Numbered from the stretch's first letter, positions 7,738 through 17,043 are shown. The stretch: 35,105 bases of DNA from Phycisphaerales bacterium (GCA_019744815.1 JAIEUA010000014.1:1-35105), one strand, 5' to 3'. The notes: generated from the letters alone by a model not told the origin. A program made the numbers and translations.

Positions 7738-8373
7738 ATGAAGACGTTTGCTATTGGGGCCCTCGCGCTCGCCGCGATCGCCGGTACCGCTTCCGCCGCC
7801 ACCCGCACGATCAACTTTGATCAGGACGCGTTGGGCAATTCGATCAGCGATCTGACCACCGTCAGCAACCAGTACGCCGCCTGGGGCGTCAACTTCACCC
7901 CCAATGCCTTCTCGGGCGGCAGCTGGGCCAGCAACACCGGCATGACCGCGACCAGCACCGATGTCGGCAACGGCTACAACGCCAGCCTCGGCAACGTTCT
8001 GCACGCGTTCAACGCCGATTGGTTCAACGAGGATGGCGACCCCTCCTTCCTCATCAGCTTCTCGACCGGCATTACCTCGATCTCGCTCGACGTGATCGGC
8101 GACACCGGTGGCCGCGACGGCTTCCAGACCTTCGTCGCTCTGTTTGACGCCAGCTTCACCCAGGTCGGCTTCTTCGATGCCAGCGGCATCGGCGGCGTCG
8201 AGAACATCAGCCTGTCGGGCTTCGGCACGGCGTATTACGCCGCCGTCGCTCACGGCGATTTCAACGATTGGGTCGGCATCGACAACATCCGCTACACCGA
8301 GGTCATCCCGGCCCCGGCGTCGCTCGGTCTGCTCGGCCTCGCTGGCCTCGTCGCCGGCCGTCGCCGTCGCTGA
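7738..8373 (+). CDS. PEP-CTERM sorting domain-containing secreted protein
   Basis: A 211-residue exported protein. A classical signal peptide (MKTFAIGALALAAIAGTASA) is followed by a beta-rich, Gly/Asn/Asp-rich body without recognisable catalytic motifs. The C-terminus has the tripartite sorting signal: a proline motif (VIPAPAS), a hydrophobic helix rich in Leu/Gly, and a final RRRR. Such proteins are processed by exosortase and are usually tied to exopolysaccharide or the cell surface. Exosortase itself is not in the window. ATG 7738 is preceded by a purine-rich stretch with GGAGA; an earlier in-frame ATG at 7726 would only lengthen the n-region. Codon choice is strongly C-ending, suggesting good expression. 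It has its own leader hairpins and a strong terminator, so it is monocistronic. Confidence 0.88.
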   Translation: MKTFAIGALALAAIAGTASAATRTINFDQDALGNSISDLTTVSNQYAAWGVNFTPNAFSGGSWASNTGMTATSTDVGNGYNASLGNVLHAFNADWFNEDGDPSFLISFSTGITSISLDVIGDTGGRDGFQTFVALFDASFTQVGFFDASGIGGVENISLSGFGTAYYAAVAHGDFNDWVGIDNIRYTEVIPAPASLGLLGLAGLVAGRRRR

Positions 8374-8414
8374 TCCGTTCCGGGCACACGCCCGGTTCGC
8401 TTGTGACCAATGAA

Positions 8415-8451
8415 AAGCGGGGACCGATCCGTCGGTCCCCGCTTCTTTTTT
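8415..8451 (+). terminator. Strong intrinsic terminator
   Basis: A perfect 13-base-pair stem (AAGCGGGGACCGA with TCGGTCCCCGCTT) with a TCCG loop is followed by CTTTTTT. It ends the PEP-CTERM transcript. On the other strand four T's follow the stem, so it may also stop the convergent oxygenase transcript. Confidence 0.95.
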
Positions 8452-8470
8452 GGTCACCGCACGCCGGCCG

Positions 8471-9217
8471 CTACTCGTTCAGGAACACGAAGTACTGGAT
8501 GCTCCGCCGACGCGTCGGCTTGTCCACGGGCTTCACCGCGTGCCAGGAGTTCGTGCCGACGGCGAACGTGAACAGCGAGTTGGCGATGAACGGCGCGGTG
8601 TACGCGATGTCGTAGCGGTTCCAATCCTGGGGGTTCATCTCTTCCGCGCCGGGTTTCTGCACCAGCACGCTCGTGCCGTACGCCTCGTTGGTGAAGTCCC
8701 CGACATCGGGCAGGTAGAACACCGCGGTCACGATCTTCTTGGCGACGTCCGTGTGCGGCGCGATCTGGTAGCCGCAGCGATCCAGCGAGAGGTGAATCAG
8801 CGCCCGGCTGCGGTTGAGATAGCGATCGACATACGACTCGCCGCCGATCCGGTCGAGCAGCGCGGCCCGGAAGCGATCGGAACCGAACGAGCGGGCGAAC
8901 TCGCCCCAGAAAGCACGCTGTGGTTCCGGGAGGCGGCCCAGGTCATCCGTGCCGTCGCCGCGGTCGGTCAGAAAGACCGCGCCACGATCGGGGTGGTACT
9001 TGTTCAGCGGCACAAAGGCGTCGTCCGCCGGAAAGAGCGACGTGAGATCCTGGTAGTACCACGCCGGGAAGATCGGCCGAACCACCGCATGGCGAAACGG
9101 CCAGGTGTTCACCTTCGCGTTGCGCAGCGCGTACTCGGCGTGCACCGTCGGAATCTCGTTGAATGAAGCCTGGGGCTTGCTCTCGACGTTGGCGGCGGGC
9201 ACGATGGTCGTGCTCAT
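8471..9217 (-). CDS. 2-oxoglutarate/Fe(II)-dependent oxygenase family protein
   Basis: A soluble protein of 248 residues with the facial triad of 2OG-Fe(II) oxygenases: HTD in APHTDVAKK, the distal His in NSWHAVKPV, and the 2OG-binding Arg in the following RRRSIQYF. The surrounding strands (VTAVFYLPDV and SLFTFAVG) fit the double-stranded beta-helix. The substrate is unknown. The ATG at 9217 has AAGGA five bases upstream. Only nine bases separate it from the stop of the upstream two-methyltransferase protein, so the two are almost certainly one operon and may act on the same molecule, perhaps a sugar, lipid or secreted polymer. The adjacent PEP-CTERM gene converges with it. Confidence 0.83.
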   Translation of the reverse strand: MSTTIVPAANVESKPQASFNEIPTVHAEYALRNAKVNTWPFRHAVVRPIFPAWYYQDLTSLFPADDAFVPLNKYHPDRGAVFLTDRGDGTDDLGRLPEPQRAFWGEFARSFGSDRFRAALLDRIGGESYVDRYLNRSRALIHLSLDRCGYQIAPHTDVAKKIVTAVFYLPDVGDFTNEAYGTSVLVQKPGAEEMNPQDWNRYDIAYTAPFIANSLFTFAVGTNSWHAVKPVDKPTRRRSIQYFVFLNE

Positions 9218-9226
9218 GGGTGTCCT

Positions 9227-11125
9227 TCAGCGGCTGAACTCGAAGTTGAAGATGCTGGCGTTCTCGGTGGAATCCACGAACTCCGCGTGGCGCTTCGCGA
9301 CAAAGCGAAGCCCGGCATCGGTCATGACCCTGGTGACACGCTCGATCAGGTCCTTGCGGGCACTGTCGAGCTCAATCACCACGGAGCGAAGCCGCGAGTC
9401 GCGGAGCGTCCGCGTCGCACCTCCGATAATCCGTTCCTCGGCACCATCGACATCGATCTTGAGCCGGTTCGGGAAAGGCATGCCAAATCGCTCGATGAGC
9501 TCATCAATCGGCACACCGACCGCGGCCTGCTGGAAGACCGGGGTGAACCGTTCCCCGAACTCGCCGATGGGCTCGCCGAAGCTCGATCCCGCGCCGCCGC
9601 AGAGCGCGTGCCGCATGTGAAGTGGGGCCGCGACCGCGCGATCAGCGATCGCGAGCGGATACGCGAGCACGCGCTCGCCAAGGCCGCTGCGCCGGATCTG
9701 CTCCGCCAGCACCCACCAGTTCCAGGGCGAAGGATCGAACGCGATGATCTTGCTCGCCACGCCGGCCGCCGCCGCGTACAGCATGTACGGCCCGGTGCTG
9801 GCGCCGACATCCCAGAACACGTCGCCGGGCTCGAAACGGTCGATCCAATCGAGCGTCTCCGGCTCCTTGGTCAGGAGCGTGCGAGCTCGCCAGCGCGTCG
9901 CCTCGTTGGGGCAGAAGAATCGGATGTGCCCGTGGCGGGTTTCGATGATCACCTCGTCTGGCGCCGCAGGCACGAGAATCGGCTGTGCGCCCCCGCCGCG
10001 CTTGCGGGCGACCGCAAGGAGAAAATCAGGCTTAGTTGCCGGCGCGGTCGCGGGTCCAAGATTGATCCCGCTGCGTGCCGCGGCAAGCTCGATCCGCCAC
10101 ATGCCCGGCGGAAGGTCGGCGTCGTACACCTCATCCAGCGGCAGTTGCCCGAGCACCTCAACCACCTCGAAGCGGTCTTCGAGCGCCGCGAGGAACTCGA
10201 TCGATCCGAAGTCGTGGACGTGGAACGGCGTCGGCCCGAGCTTGTTGGGCGTGCTGACCACGAGGACGCCGCGGGGCTTGAGGACGCGGGCGTACTCATC
10301 TACGAGTGCCGAAGTCGCATCGATGTGCTCGATCGTCTCGAAGCTCGCGACCAGATCCACCGAACTGGGCTCGATCGGCGTCGCCACCGCGGAGCAGCAG
10401 TGGAACGTGCGATCCGTCCCCGCGTGCCGAGCGCGGGCGTAGTCGATGGTGCGAGCGTCGATATCCACTCCCACGTAGCGACGCGGAGCGTGCGGCGGTG
10501 AGAGCAGCGACGATCCGTATCCCGTGCCGCAGGCAAGGTCCGCGGCCGCCTTCGCCCCGATGCGGGCCATGATGTCGGCCGCGAGTTCGTAGCGGCGGAG
10601 GTGCAGCTCGGTGCGAGCTGGCGGCAGCATCGGCAGCGTGGCGTCATGGCGCTCCCCGCGATTGTCCACCAGCCAGCGGGCGTCAGCGTCGCTCAGCCCG
10701 TCGATGGCTCGCAGCCGATCGAGCGTCGCGCTGGCCTCGTACGCCGCATCGTCGCTGGTATACAACCGCACGATCGGGATGCCCGCGCTCCCGAAGAGCC
10801 GCGAAGCTCGTTCAAAGAGCTGCGCCTCATAGCACTCGGAGCTGATGACGATCGCGCCGATGCCGTCCGGCAGTGGGGCATCGCCGGGCCGCACCACCGG
10901 CACGCCGCCGATCGACGGCAGCCGCGGATTGTCGTCCAATACCAGCGCCACGCGGATGCCGTGCGCCAGCCACGGCTGGCGGATGATCGGGCGGCTGTGG
11001 CGGCCGGCGCCGAAGAGCGCGATCTGGGTGACGCCCGACGCCCCGAGCCACGCGGCCGTGCGAGCGAGGATCCGCTGGCGCATCGCTTCGGTGATCGGAA
11101 CCTCCGGGGACCGAGGCTTGGCCAT
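9227..11125 (-). CDS. Multidomain protein: Rossmann-like domain, class I methyltransferase, FkbM-type methyltransferase
   Basis: About 632 residues with three parts. Residues 30-120 hold a nucleotide-binding-like fold starting ALFGAGRHSRPII, similar to N-terminal halves of sugar-modifying and polysaccharide proteins. Residues 180-330 hold an SAM methyltransferase of the UbiE/type 11 kind (DLACGTGYG at about 196, ETIEHI, and VLKPRGVLVVSTPNKLG). Residues 390-625 hold an FkbM-family methyltransferase (DVGASTGPY at about 439 and LKIDVDGAE at about 555). FkbM enzymes often O-methylate sugars in glycans or secondary metabolites. I chose ATG 11125, with GGAG upstream; ATG 11185 is possible, while ATG 11287 would collide with the divergent gene's start. 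It is the first gene of an operon with the 2OG oxygenase. Substrate unknown. Confidence 0.82.
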   Translation of the reverse strand: MAKPRSPEVPITEAMRQRILARTAAWLGASGVTQIALFGAGRHSRPIIRQPWLAHGIRVALVLDDNPRLPSIGGVPVVRPGDAPLPDGIGAIVISSECYEAQLFERASRLFGSAGIPIVRLYTSDDAAYEASATLDRLRAIDGLSDADARWLVDNRGERHDATLPMLPPARTELHLRRYELAADIMARIGAKAAADLACGTGYGSSLLSPPHAPRRYVGVDIDARTIDYARARHAGTDRTFHCCSAVATPIEPSSVDLVASFETIEHIDATSALVDEYARVLKPRGVLVVSTPNKLGPTPFHVHDFGSIEFLAALEDRFEVVEVLGQLPLDEVYDADLPPGMWRIELAAARSGINLGPATAPATKPDFLLAVARKRGGGAQPILVPAAPDEVIIETRHGHIRFFCPNEATRWRARTLLTKEPETLDWIDRFEPGDVFWDVGASTGPYMLYAAAAGVASKIIAFDPSPWNWWVLAEQIRRSGLGERVLAYPLAIADRAVAAPLHMRHALCGGAGSSFGEPIGEFGERFTPVFQQAAVGVPIDELIERFGMPFPNRLKIDVDGAEERIIGGATRTLRDSRLRSVVIELDSARKDLIERVTRVMTDAGLRFVAKRHAEFVDSTENASIFNFEFSR

Positions 11126-11285
11126 CCGCTCCGAAAAGGCGGTGTCTTGTGCGGGTGAGGTCGTAGCGGCAGAGGACGGCGGCATGCCGTCACTATCGGC
11201 GGAGCGCGTTCCCCCGGTGCGAAATCGGCTGCGGAAGAGGCCCCATTTCGAGCCGATACCATGCCAGGCACGCCCGAGCGCCGCC

Positions 11286-11732
11286 ATGCCCGATGCCCAC
11301 GATTCGCCAACGCCGTCCGGACTCGAACTCGCCCCCGGCGTGCGGGTTTCGCCCGGGCTCGTGGAGGTGAGTTTTTCCAGCAGTTCCGGCCCGGGCGGTC
11401 AGAACGTCAACAAGCGAGCGACCCGCTGCCAGCTTCGCATCGCTCTCGCCGATCTGCCGATGCACCCCGAGGCGATCCAGCGACTGCAGCACATCGCCCC
11501 GCACCTGATCACGCCTTCGGGTGATGTGCTCATCGAGGCCGACGACAACCGCTCGCAGGGACGCAACCGCGACGCCTGCTTCGAGAAGCTGCGCGAGATC
11601 CTGATCCTCGCCCAGAAGCGACCCAAGGTGCGCAAGGCGACCAAGCCCAGCCGCGGCTCCAAGGAGCGTCGGATCGAGGGCAAGAAGCGGCGGTCGGAGA
11701 TCAAGAAGGGCCGCAAGAACGGGTTCGACTGA
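11286..11732 (+). CDS. ArfB-like peptidyl-tRNA hydrolase (GGQ domain ribosome-rescue factor)
   Basis: A 148-residue protein with only the catalytic release-factor domain. SSSSGPGGQNVNKRATRCQL carries the GGQ motif that triggers peptidyl-tRNA hydrolysis. There is no codon-recognition domain. The C-terminus is a long basic tail (KATKPSRGSKERRIEGKKRR and on), as in ArfB/ICT1, where it enters the empty mRNA channel of a stalled ribosome. It therefore probably frees ribosomes from non-stop complexes. ATG 11286 has no strong ribosome site. Its stop lies three bases from the stop of the convergent response-regulator gene, with no terminator between them. Small RF-2-like GGQ proteins of unknown role are the alternative. 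Confidence 0.88.
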   Translation: MPDAHDSPTPSGLELAPGVRVSPGLVEVSFSSSSGPGGQNVNKRATRCQLRIALADLPMHPEAIQRLQHIAPHLITPSGDVLIEADDNRSQGRNRDACFEKLREILILAQKRPKVRKATKPSRGSKERRIEGKKRRSEIKKGRKNGFD

Positions 11733-11735
11733 CGC

Positions 11736-13181
11736 TCACGCCGCCCGCTCGTCTTCGGGCTGCATGCCCAGCGCCTTCATGCGTTTGTACAGCGTGGTGC
11801 GGTTGATGCCGAGCTGCTCGGCGGTCTTCTGGCGGTTGAAGCCGTTGGCCCGGAGCGCCTTCTGGATGATCCGGCGCTCCGGCTCCTTGAGCGCGTCTTC
11901 GAGCGTCATCGGGGTCCAAGTCTCATCGTCCGCAGCGGGCGCGAGGGTGAGCTTGGGGGCCTCGCCGCTGATCTGCGGCGGGAGGTCGTCCAGCTCGATC
12001 GTGGGCGTACGCGAGAGCACCGCCGCCCGCTCGACGATGTTCGCCAACTCGCGAACGTTGCCGGGGAACGCGTAGCGCTGCAGGGCCGCGATCGCCTCCG
12101 GCGAGAATCCGACGACCTGCTTGCCGAGCTCCGCGGCGTGCTTCTGGAGGAAGTGGGCGGCCAGTGAAGGGATGTCGCTGAGGCGATCGCGCAGCGGCGG
12201 CAGCTCGATCTTCACCACGTTGATGCGGTAGTACAGATCCTGCCGGAAGCGCCCGTCGGCGACGAGCGTTTCCAGCGGCTGGTTGCTGGCGAGGATCACG
12301 CGGGCGTCGACCTCGAACGTCTGCGTTGATCCCACCGGCTCGAACTTGCGTTCCTGCAGCACGCGGAGCAGCTTGAGCTGCATCGCCGGGCTGGCGCTGT
12401 TGATCTCGTCGAGGAAGATCGTCCCGCCGTCGGCGGCCTGGAAGCGACCGACCTTGTCCGCGTGCGCTCCCGTGAACGCGCCTTTGACGTGCCCGAAAAG
12501 CTCGGATTCCAGCAGCGTCTCGGGGATGCTGCCGCAGGAGAGCTCGACGAACGGCCGGGCGGCCCGCGGGCTGGCCTTGTGGATCGCGTGGGCGATAAGG
12601 CTCTTGCCGGTGCCCGATTCGCCGGTCATCAGCACCGTGGTGCGGCTGGGCGCGACGGCGTCGATCAGCTCGTAGATCTTCCGCATCCGGTGATCGGAGC
12701 CGACGATGGTTTCGAGCCCGCGGCGGCCGTCGAGCTGCTTGCGGAGGGTCTTGTTCTCGTGCAGCAACGCCCGCTGGCGGATCGCACGCTCGAGGCTGAG
12801 ACGAAGCTCTTTGTCCACGACCGGCTTGATGAGATAGTCGCAGGCCCCGAGGCGCAGCGCCTCGACCGCGGACTCGATGGTGCCGTAGCCCGTGAGCATC
12901 ACGCACGCCACGCCCAGGCGACGCTTGGAGATCTCGCGGAGGAGCTCGATCCCGGACATCCCGTGCAGCGTGACGTCGAGCAACGCCAGAGCAAAGGGGC
13001 CGGCGTCCGTCTCCTCGGCTTTCTCCAGCGTGAACAACGCTTCCGCGGCGCTCAGGCACGTCGCGGCGGCGTAGCCCTCACGGTTGAGGAACTCGGCCAA
13101 GGACTCGGCGACGATGGTGTCGTCGTCGACAATCAACACCCGCGGCCTCGATGTCGCGGCCGCCTCCTGCGTGCTCGTCAT
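11736..13181 (-). CDS. Sigma-54-dependent response regulator (NtrC family)
   Basis: A 481-residue transcription activator. The receiver domain has VDDD at 18-21, the phospho-acceptor Asp at 69 in ALLDVTLHG, and the conserved Lys at 119. The AAA+ domain has Walker A GESGTGKS (187-194), the sigma-54-contacting loop GAFTGA (234-239, intact) and Walker B GGTIFLDEI. A Fis-type helix-turn-helix ends the protein (FNRQKTAEQLGINRTTLYKR). It should activate RpoN promoters on phosphorylation. The partner kinase gene ends three bases before this start on the same strand, so the two form an operon. The signal and the regulon cannot be told. Confidence 0.95.
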   Translation of the reverse strand: MTSTQEAAATSRPRVLIVDDDTIVAESLAEFLNREGYAAATCLSAAEALFTLEKAEETDAGPFALALLDVTLHGMSGIELLREISKRRLGVACVMLTGYGTIESAVEALRLGACDYLIKPVVDKELRLSLERAIRQRALLHENKTLRKQLDGRRGLETIVGSDHRMRKIYELIDAVAPSRTTVLMTGESGTGKSLIAHAIHKASPRAARPFVELSCGSIPETLLESELFGHVKGAFTGAHADKVGRFQAADGGTIFLDEINSASPAMQLKLLRVLQERKFEPVGSTQTFEVDARVILASNQPLETLVADGRFRQDLYYRINVVKIELPPLRDRLSDIPSLAAHFLQKHAAELGKQVVGFSPEAIAALQRYAFPGNVRELANIVERAAVLSRTPTIELDDLPPQISGEAPKLTLAPAADDETWTPMTLEDALKEPERRIIQKALRANGFNRQKTAEQLGINRTTLYKRMKALGMQPEDERAA

Positions 13182-13184
13182 CGT

Positions 13185-14075
13185 TCAGCCCACCTTCCGT
13201 TGGTCCAGCCCCTGCTCGGTCAAGGGGAAACGCAGCGTCAGCACCGCGCCCGGGCGGCGCGAGCTCGTGTCGTCGCGGGCGCTCAGCTCCGCGTGTCCGC
13301 CCATGCGTTCCAGGATGCTGCGTGTCAAGGCCAGGCCGATCCCGTGCCCGTCGGGTTTGGTCGAGAACCCTGCGTTGAACAGCTTCGAGGCCGGCACACC
13401 ACGGGCGAGGCCAGCCCCGTCATCGGCGATATTGATCCGCACCCATCGCGTCGTCGAGCCCGGCACCCGCGAGCGGCTGGTCGCCGTCGCCTCGACGCGG
13501 CACGTCACCTGCACGGCTCCCCGTCCGCCGACGGCGACCACGGACTCCACCGCGTTCTTGATGCCGTTGAGCAGGGCGGAGTAGAGCGGACCCGAGGGAC
13601 AATCCGCGATGTCCGGATCGACCTCGACGCTGATGGTGGTGTGATGCTGCTGGGCGGAGAGCCGCATCACGTCGGCCGCGTGCTCGATCGCGTCGCGCAG
13701 CGAGACCGTGGGAGCGTCGTCGGTGGTGAGCGAGCCGATGGAATAGCTCCGACCTCGCATGGCGGCGTGCACCAGACCCGCCATGCGCTCCAGAGCCTTG
13801 GCCGCGGTTTCTAGTTGATGCCGAACCGAGTCGATCTCGCTGAGCCCGACCGCTCCCGATTCGGCGTTGAGCGTCCGCACCGCCAGCCCGACGCACCGCA
13901 GCGACCCGTCGAGGAGGTTGTCGAGCTCGTGCACCAATGCCGCCACCCGGTCGATCTGGGCCGGCCCGCTGTCCACCCGGGTGATGCTCCGGGGCAACGG
14001 CTGCTGCGGATCGGTGGCGTCTCCCTGGCGATGGAAAGGGGGTATGGGATCGGGTGCGTTCATGAAACGCAACAT
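13185..14075 (-). CDS. Cytoplasmic sensor histidine kinase (NtrB-like partner)
   Basis: A 296-residue kinase without membrane segments and with only a short, Pro-rich N-terminus, so it has no obvious sensor domain. The phospho-acceptor His is His49 in LVHELDNLL, close to the HELNN form of NtrB-type kinases. The N-box is in GIKNAVES (about 171-178), the G1 box is DDGAGL (about 218-223) and the G2 box is GHGIGL (about 243-248). It probably needs an accessory input, or responds to a partner protein. Starts at ATG 14075 or ATG 14063. It directly precedes the NtrC-type regulator by three bases, which identifies its likely target. Confidence 0.92.
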   Translation of the reverse strand: MLRFMNAPDPIPPFHRQGDATDPQQPLPRSITRVDSGPAQIDRVAALVHELDNLLDGSLRCVGLAVRTLNAESGAVGLSEIDSVRHQLETAAKALERMAGLVHAAMRGRSYSIGSLTTDDAPTVSLRDAIEHAADVMRLSAQQHHTTISVEVDPDIADCPSGPLYSALLNGIKNAVESVVAVGGRGAVQVTCRVEATATSRSRVPGSTTRWVRINIADDGAGLARGVPASKLFNAGFSTKPDGHGIGLALTRSILERMGGHAELSARDDTSSRRPGAVLTLRFPLTEQGLDQRKVG

Positions 14076-14350
14076 CGGCGCTCGCCAAGGCCGGGTTCAG
14101 GCGTTCGTGGTGTTTTCGCGACAAGCGACCGACCCGCCCCGGCAGCCTGCCCCGACAGCCCGCCCAGGCAAGTCGTCCCTTTCGTCCCGGCCGCCACGCC
14201 CGACGCAACTGCAGCGGCTTTCGGTGTCTGGAATCGTTCGATTTCCCCGGGCCCACGTGCGTGATGATCGTGGCCGGCAAGGCCGTTGTCCTTCCGCCGA
14301 CCCGTGTGCGGCGTTCGCGTCGTGCCGCCCAATTCGGCTACGATCGGCCC

Positions 14351-15943
14351 ATGATCAGGTCTCGCCTTTCTTCACTGTTCCGGTCCTCGTCCCTCTGGCG
14401 TGCGGCGCTCGGCGCGTGCGTGATCTCCGCCGCCACGGTGGTGCCGACGCCGGTGATGGCCCAGGACTACATCTCCAAAGCCAACGCGCTGTACGCCGAC
14501 ATCCCGGCGGATCGCCGCAGCGACACGATTCTGATCCCGGCTCTCAAGGAGCTGGAGTCGCCCCCGGCCGCGATCCGCGAGCTGGACAAGGCCCGCATCC
14601 TCGGCCCGGGCATGCTGGCTTGGAACGACGCCACCGCGTGGGCTTCCAAGCCCGCCCAGAAGGCCGCCATCGTCGCACTCAAGAAGGCCACCGAGCCCGT
14701 GAAGTCCGGCACCCCGATGGCGTGGGGTCAGGCCTACGGCGTCGCGGCGGTCACGCCGGACCTAGTCCGGGCCAAGCTCTACACCGAGCTGGGCGATCCG
14801 CCGCTGCTCTCGGCGGCGCAGTTCCTGTATCTCCCCAAGCTCGACGAGCTCGCCATCCTGGTCAACGTCGAGGCCACGCGTCTGCAGCAGGAATCCAAGA
14901 TCAATGAAGCGATGGAACTGGTCGAGCGGCTGCTCGCCCTCGGGCGCCAGATTGCCGACCGCCAGTTCTTCAGCGAGTCGCGCTGGGGCCTGACGACCAT
15001 GGTCTCCTCGCTCGAACGCATGCGGGACCTGGCCTATGTCGATTTCCGCGGGAAGAAGGAGCTCACCGCGGAGCAGATCCGGGCCGCGATCCGCCGGCTG
15101 GATGCCACCGCCGATCTCCGCGTGGACCGAATCCTCTTCCCGCAGGCCGATCTCATCGGTGCGGATCAGGCGGTCGCCCTGGTCATGGTGCCCCGCGCCG
15201 GTGTGAACGAGCGGACCTTCCCCACGACGATGGCCACCCTCACGTCCGCGAGCCGGCCGCTCCGTCTGTTCAGCGAGGCCGCGTCGTGGAAGGGCGCGGG
15301 TGCCAGCCACGCCGACTGGGCGTCCACGACCGACGAGGTGAAGAAGCTGGGCGAGGACTACCGCAAGCGCTGGCCGCTGGACTGGTTCCACACGCTGAAC
15401 CAGCTCCCGTTTGAACGCACCAAGATGGACCCGACACAGTTCGCGGTCCTCTCCGCGACCGTGCCGGACCTGGGAGAGCTCTTCAACCTGCGTCAGGCGG
15501 TCCGAGTGGAGGTCGTCGGCACCCGCCAGGCGCTCGCCATCGTCGGATTCTTCTACGCCCGCAAGGCCTTCCCGCCCAAGCTCTCGTCGATCGCCCCCGA
15601 GTGGATGCCGCGCCTCGACGTGGATCCCTTCAACCCCAATCTCTCCAACAACGCCCGCCCGCCGCTCGAGTACTTCGTGCCCATCCGCGACACCACCGTC
15701 AACAAGAACGCCGATCCGGTGCCGCACGAGATGAAGATCGTCGGCGGCAACGGGGTCAACTTCTCGATCAAGCTCCGCGACGACACCTGCGTCATTTACA
15801 GCGTGGGCTCGGACAACCGTGCCGGCTTCGCCGACAAGGTCCAGAATTCGGTCGAGAAAGTGCCCGATGTCGACTATCTCATCTGGCCCAGCGTGCTCAG
15901 CCTCTACCGCCAGCATCTCAATGAGACCGGCGAGCTGAAGTGA
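14351..15943 (+). CDS. Secreted protein of unknown function
   Basis: A 530-residue protein with a clear Sec signal (basic MIRSRLSSLFRSS, hydrophobic core, likely cleavage after PVMA before QDY). The mature part is mostly helical and Glu/Leu-rich in the middle (EATRLQQESKINEAMELVER), with a mixed C-terminal third containing the Asp/Asn-rich LDVDPFNPNLSNNARPP and DDTCVIYSVGSDN. The last part resembles the pseudopilin-like tails of planctomycete secreted proteins (a processed 'data and date' style end), but I cannot assign a family. No lipobox or sorting signal is seen. ATG 14351 was chosen because the signal peptide begins there. It diverges from the histidine kinase gene; about 275 bases of intergenic DNA between them hold nothing else I recognise. 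Confidence 0.75.
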   Translation: MIRSRLSSLFRSSSLWRAALGACVISAATVVPTPVMAQDYISKANALYADIPADRRSDTILIPALKELESPPAAIRELDKARILGPGMLAWNDATAWASKPAQKAAIVALKKATEPVKSGTPMAWGQAYGVAAVTPDLVRAKLYTELGDPPLLSAAQFLYLPKLDELAILVNVEATRLQQESKINEAMELVERLLALGRQIADRQFFSESRWGLTTMVSSLERMRDLAYVDFRGKKELTAEQIRAAIRRLDATADLRVDRILFPQADLIGADQAVALVMVPRAGVNERTFPTTMATLTSASRPLRLFSEAASWKGAGASHADWASTTDEVKKLGEDYRKRWPLDWFHTLNQLPFERTKMDPTQFAVLSATVPDLGELFNLRQAVRVEVVGTRQALAIVGFFYARKAFPPKLSSIAPEWMPRLDVDPFNPNLSNNARPPLEYFVPIRDTTVNKNADPVPHEMKIVGGNGVNFSIKLRDDTCVIYSVGSDNRAGFADKVQNSVEKVPDVDYLIWPSVLSLYRQHLNETGELK

Positions 15944-16043
15944 TCCGCCACCGGCTTCCGCCGTCGCCCGCCGGACACCCGGCGGCGGCCGCGGCATCGA
16001 AATCCCGATTGCCCATGTCCCTTCTCATCTGCTGGAGCATCGC

Positions 16044-17021
16044 GTGAGCGCATCCGTCCACAAGGTCGTCATCATCGGCTCCGGCCCCGCCGGCTGGACC
16101 GCCGCCATCTACGCCGCCCGGGCCCAGCTCCACCCGGTCGTCTACACCGGCATCCCGAAGCAGGACCCCGGTCCGGTTCTTCCCGGCGGTCAGCTCATGC
16201 TCACCACCGAGGTCGAGAACTACCCCGGCTTCCCCCACGGCGTCATGGGCCCCGAGATGATGGGACTCTTCCAGCAGCAGGCCGAACGCTTCGGCACCAA
16301 GGTCATCGGCGAAGACATCACCCGCTGCGACTTCTCGAAGCGGCCCTTTGAGCTGCACATCTCCAACGGCGAGATCGTGAAAGCCCACAGCGTCATCATC
16401 GCGACCGGTGCTGTTGCCAACTGGCTCGGCCTGCCTAATGAGATGCGCCTCGCCACCATGGGCGGCGGCGTCTCCGCGTGCGCTGTCTGCGACGGCGCGT
16501 TGCCTGTCTTCCGCGATCAACCCCTTGCCGTCGTCGGCGGCGGCGACACCGCGATGGAAGAGGCGACGTATCTCACGAAGTTCGCCTCCACCGTCTACAT
16601 CATCCACCGCCGCGACTCGCTCCGCGCTTCCAAGATCATGCAGAAGCGGTTCATGGAGCGCCCCAACGCCAAGGTGCTCTTCAACAAGGCCGTCGAAGAT
16701 GTGCTCGGCGATGACAAGATCACCGGCGTGCGGCTCAAGGACACTGTCACCGGCGAGCTCTCGACGCTCGAGGTGAAGGGCCTCTTCATCGCCATCGGCC
16801 ACACGCCCGCCACCAAGTTCCTGAAGAACAGCGGCATCGAGTTCGACGAGAGCGGCTACATCGCCCTCAAGCAGCGCAACTCGTACACCAACATCCCGGG
16901 CGTGTTCGCCGCCGGCGACGTGGCGGACAGCCACTACCGCCAGGCCGTGACCGCGTCGGGCATGGGCTGCATGGCCGCCCTCGACGCCGAGCGCTGGCTC
17001 GCGGCCGAGGGTGTGCACTGA
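16044..17021 (+). CDS. trxB: Thioredoxin-disulfide reductase
   Basis: An FAD- and NADPH-dependent reductase of 325 residues that keeps thioredoxin reduced in the cytoplasm. The FAD-binding motif GSGPAGWTAAIYAARA is at the N-terminus, the redox-active CAVC is at 146-149 followed by the conserved Asp, the NADPH-binding GGGDTAMEE is near 167, and the C-terminal FAD motif AGDVADSHYRQ is intact. The start is GTG 16044 with GGAG seven bases upstream. Its coding sequence is strikingly rich in C at third positions compared with plus-strand genes further right. It converges with the TPR/peptidase gene across 22 bases. No thioredoxin gene is adjacent. Confidence 0.95.
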   Translation: MSASVHKVVIIGSGPAGWTAAIYAARAQLHPVVYTGIPKQDPGPVLPGGQLMLTTEVENYPGFPHGVMGPEMMGLFQQQAERFGTKVIGEDITRCDFSKRPFELHISNGEIVKAHSVIIATGAVANWLGLPNEMRLATMGGGVSACAVCDGALPVFRDQPLAVVGGGDTAMEEATYLTKFASTVYIIHRRDSLRASKIMQKRFMERPNAKVLFNKAVEDVLGDDKITGVRLKDTVTGELSTLEVKGLFIAIGHTPATKFLKNSGIEFDESGYIALKQRNSYTNIPGVFAAGDVADSHYRQAVTASGMGCMAALDAERWLAAEGVH

Positions 17022-17043
17022 GAGCGAAAATCCTGCCGAAGCC

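Noticed and set aside
11126..11287. Upstream ATG at 11287 as start of the multidomain methyltransferase
   Set aside because: It overlaps the divergent gene's ATG within the same CATG, has no ribosome site, and would leave no promoter space; ATG 11125 has GGAG upstream.
12462..13814. Plus-strand open frame of 450 codons
   Set aside because: It is antisense to the two-component genes and lacks any recognisable domain.
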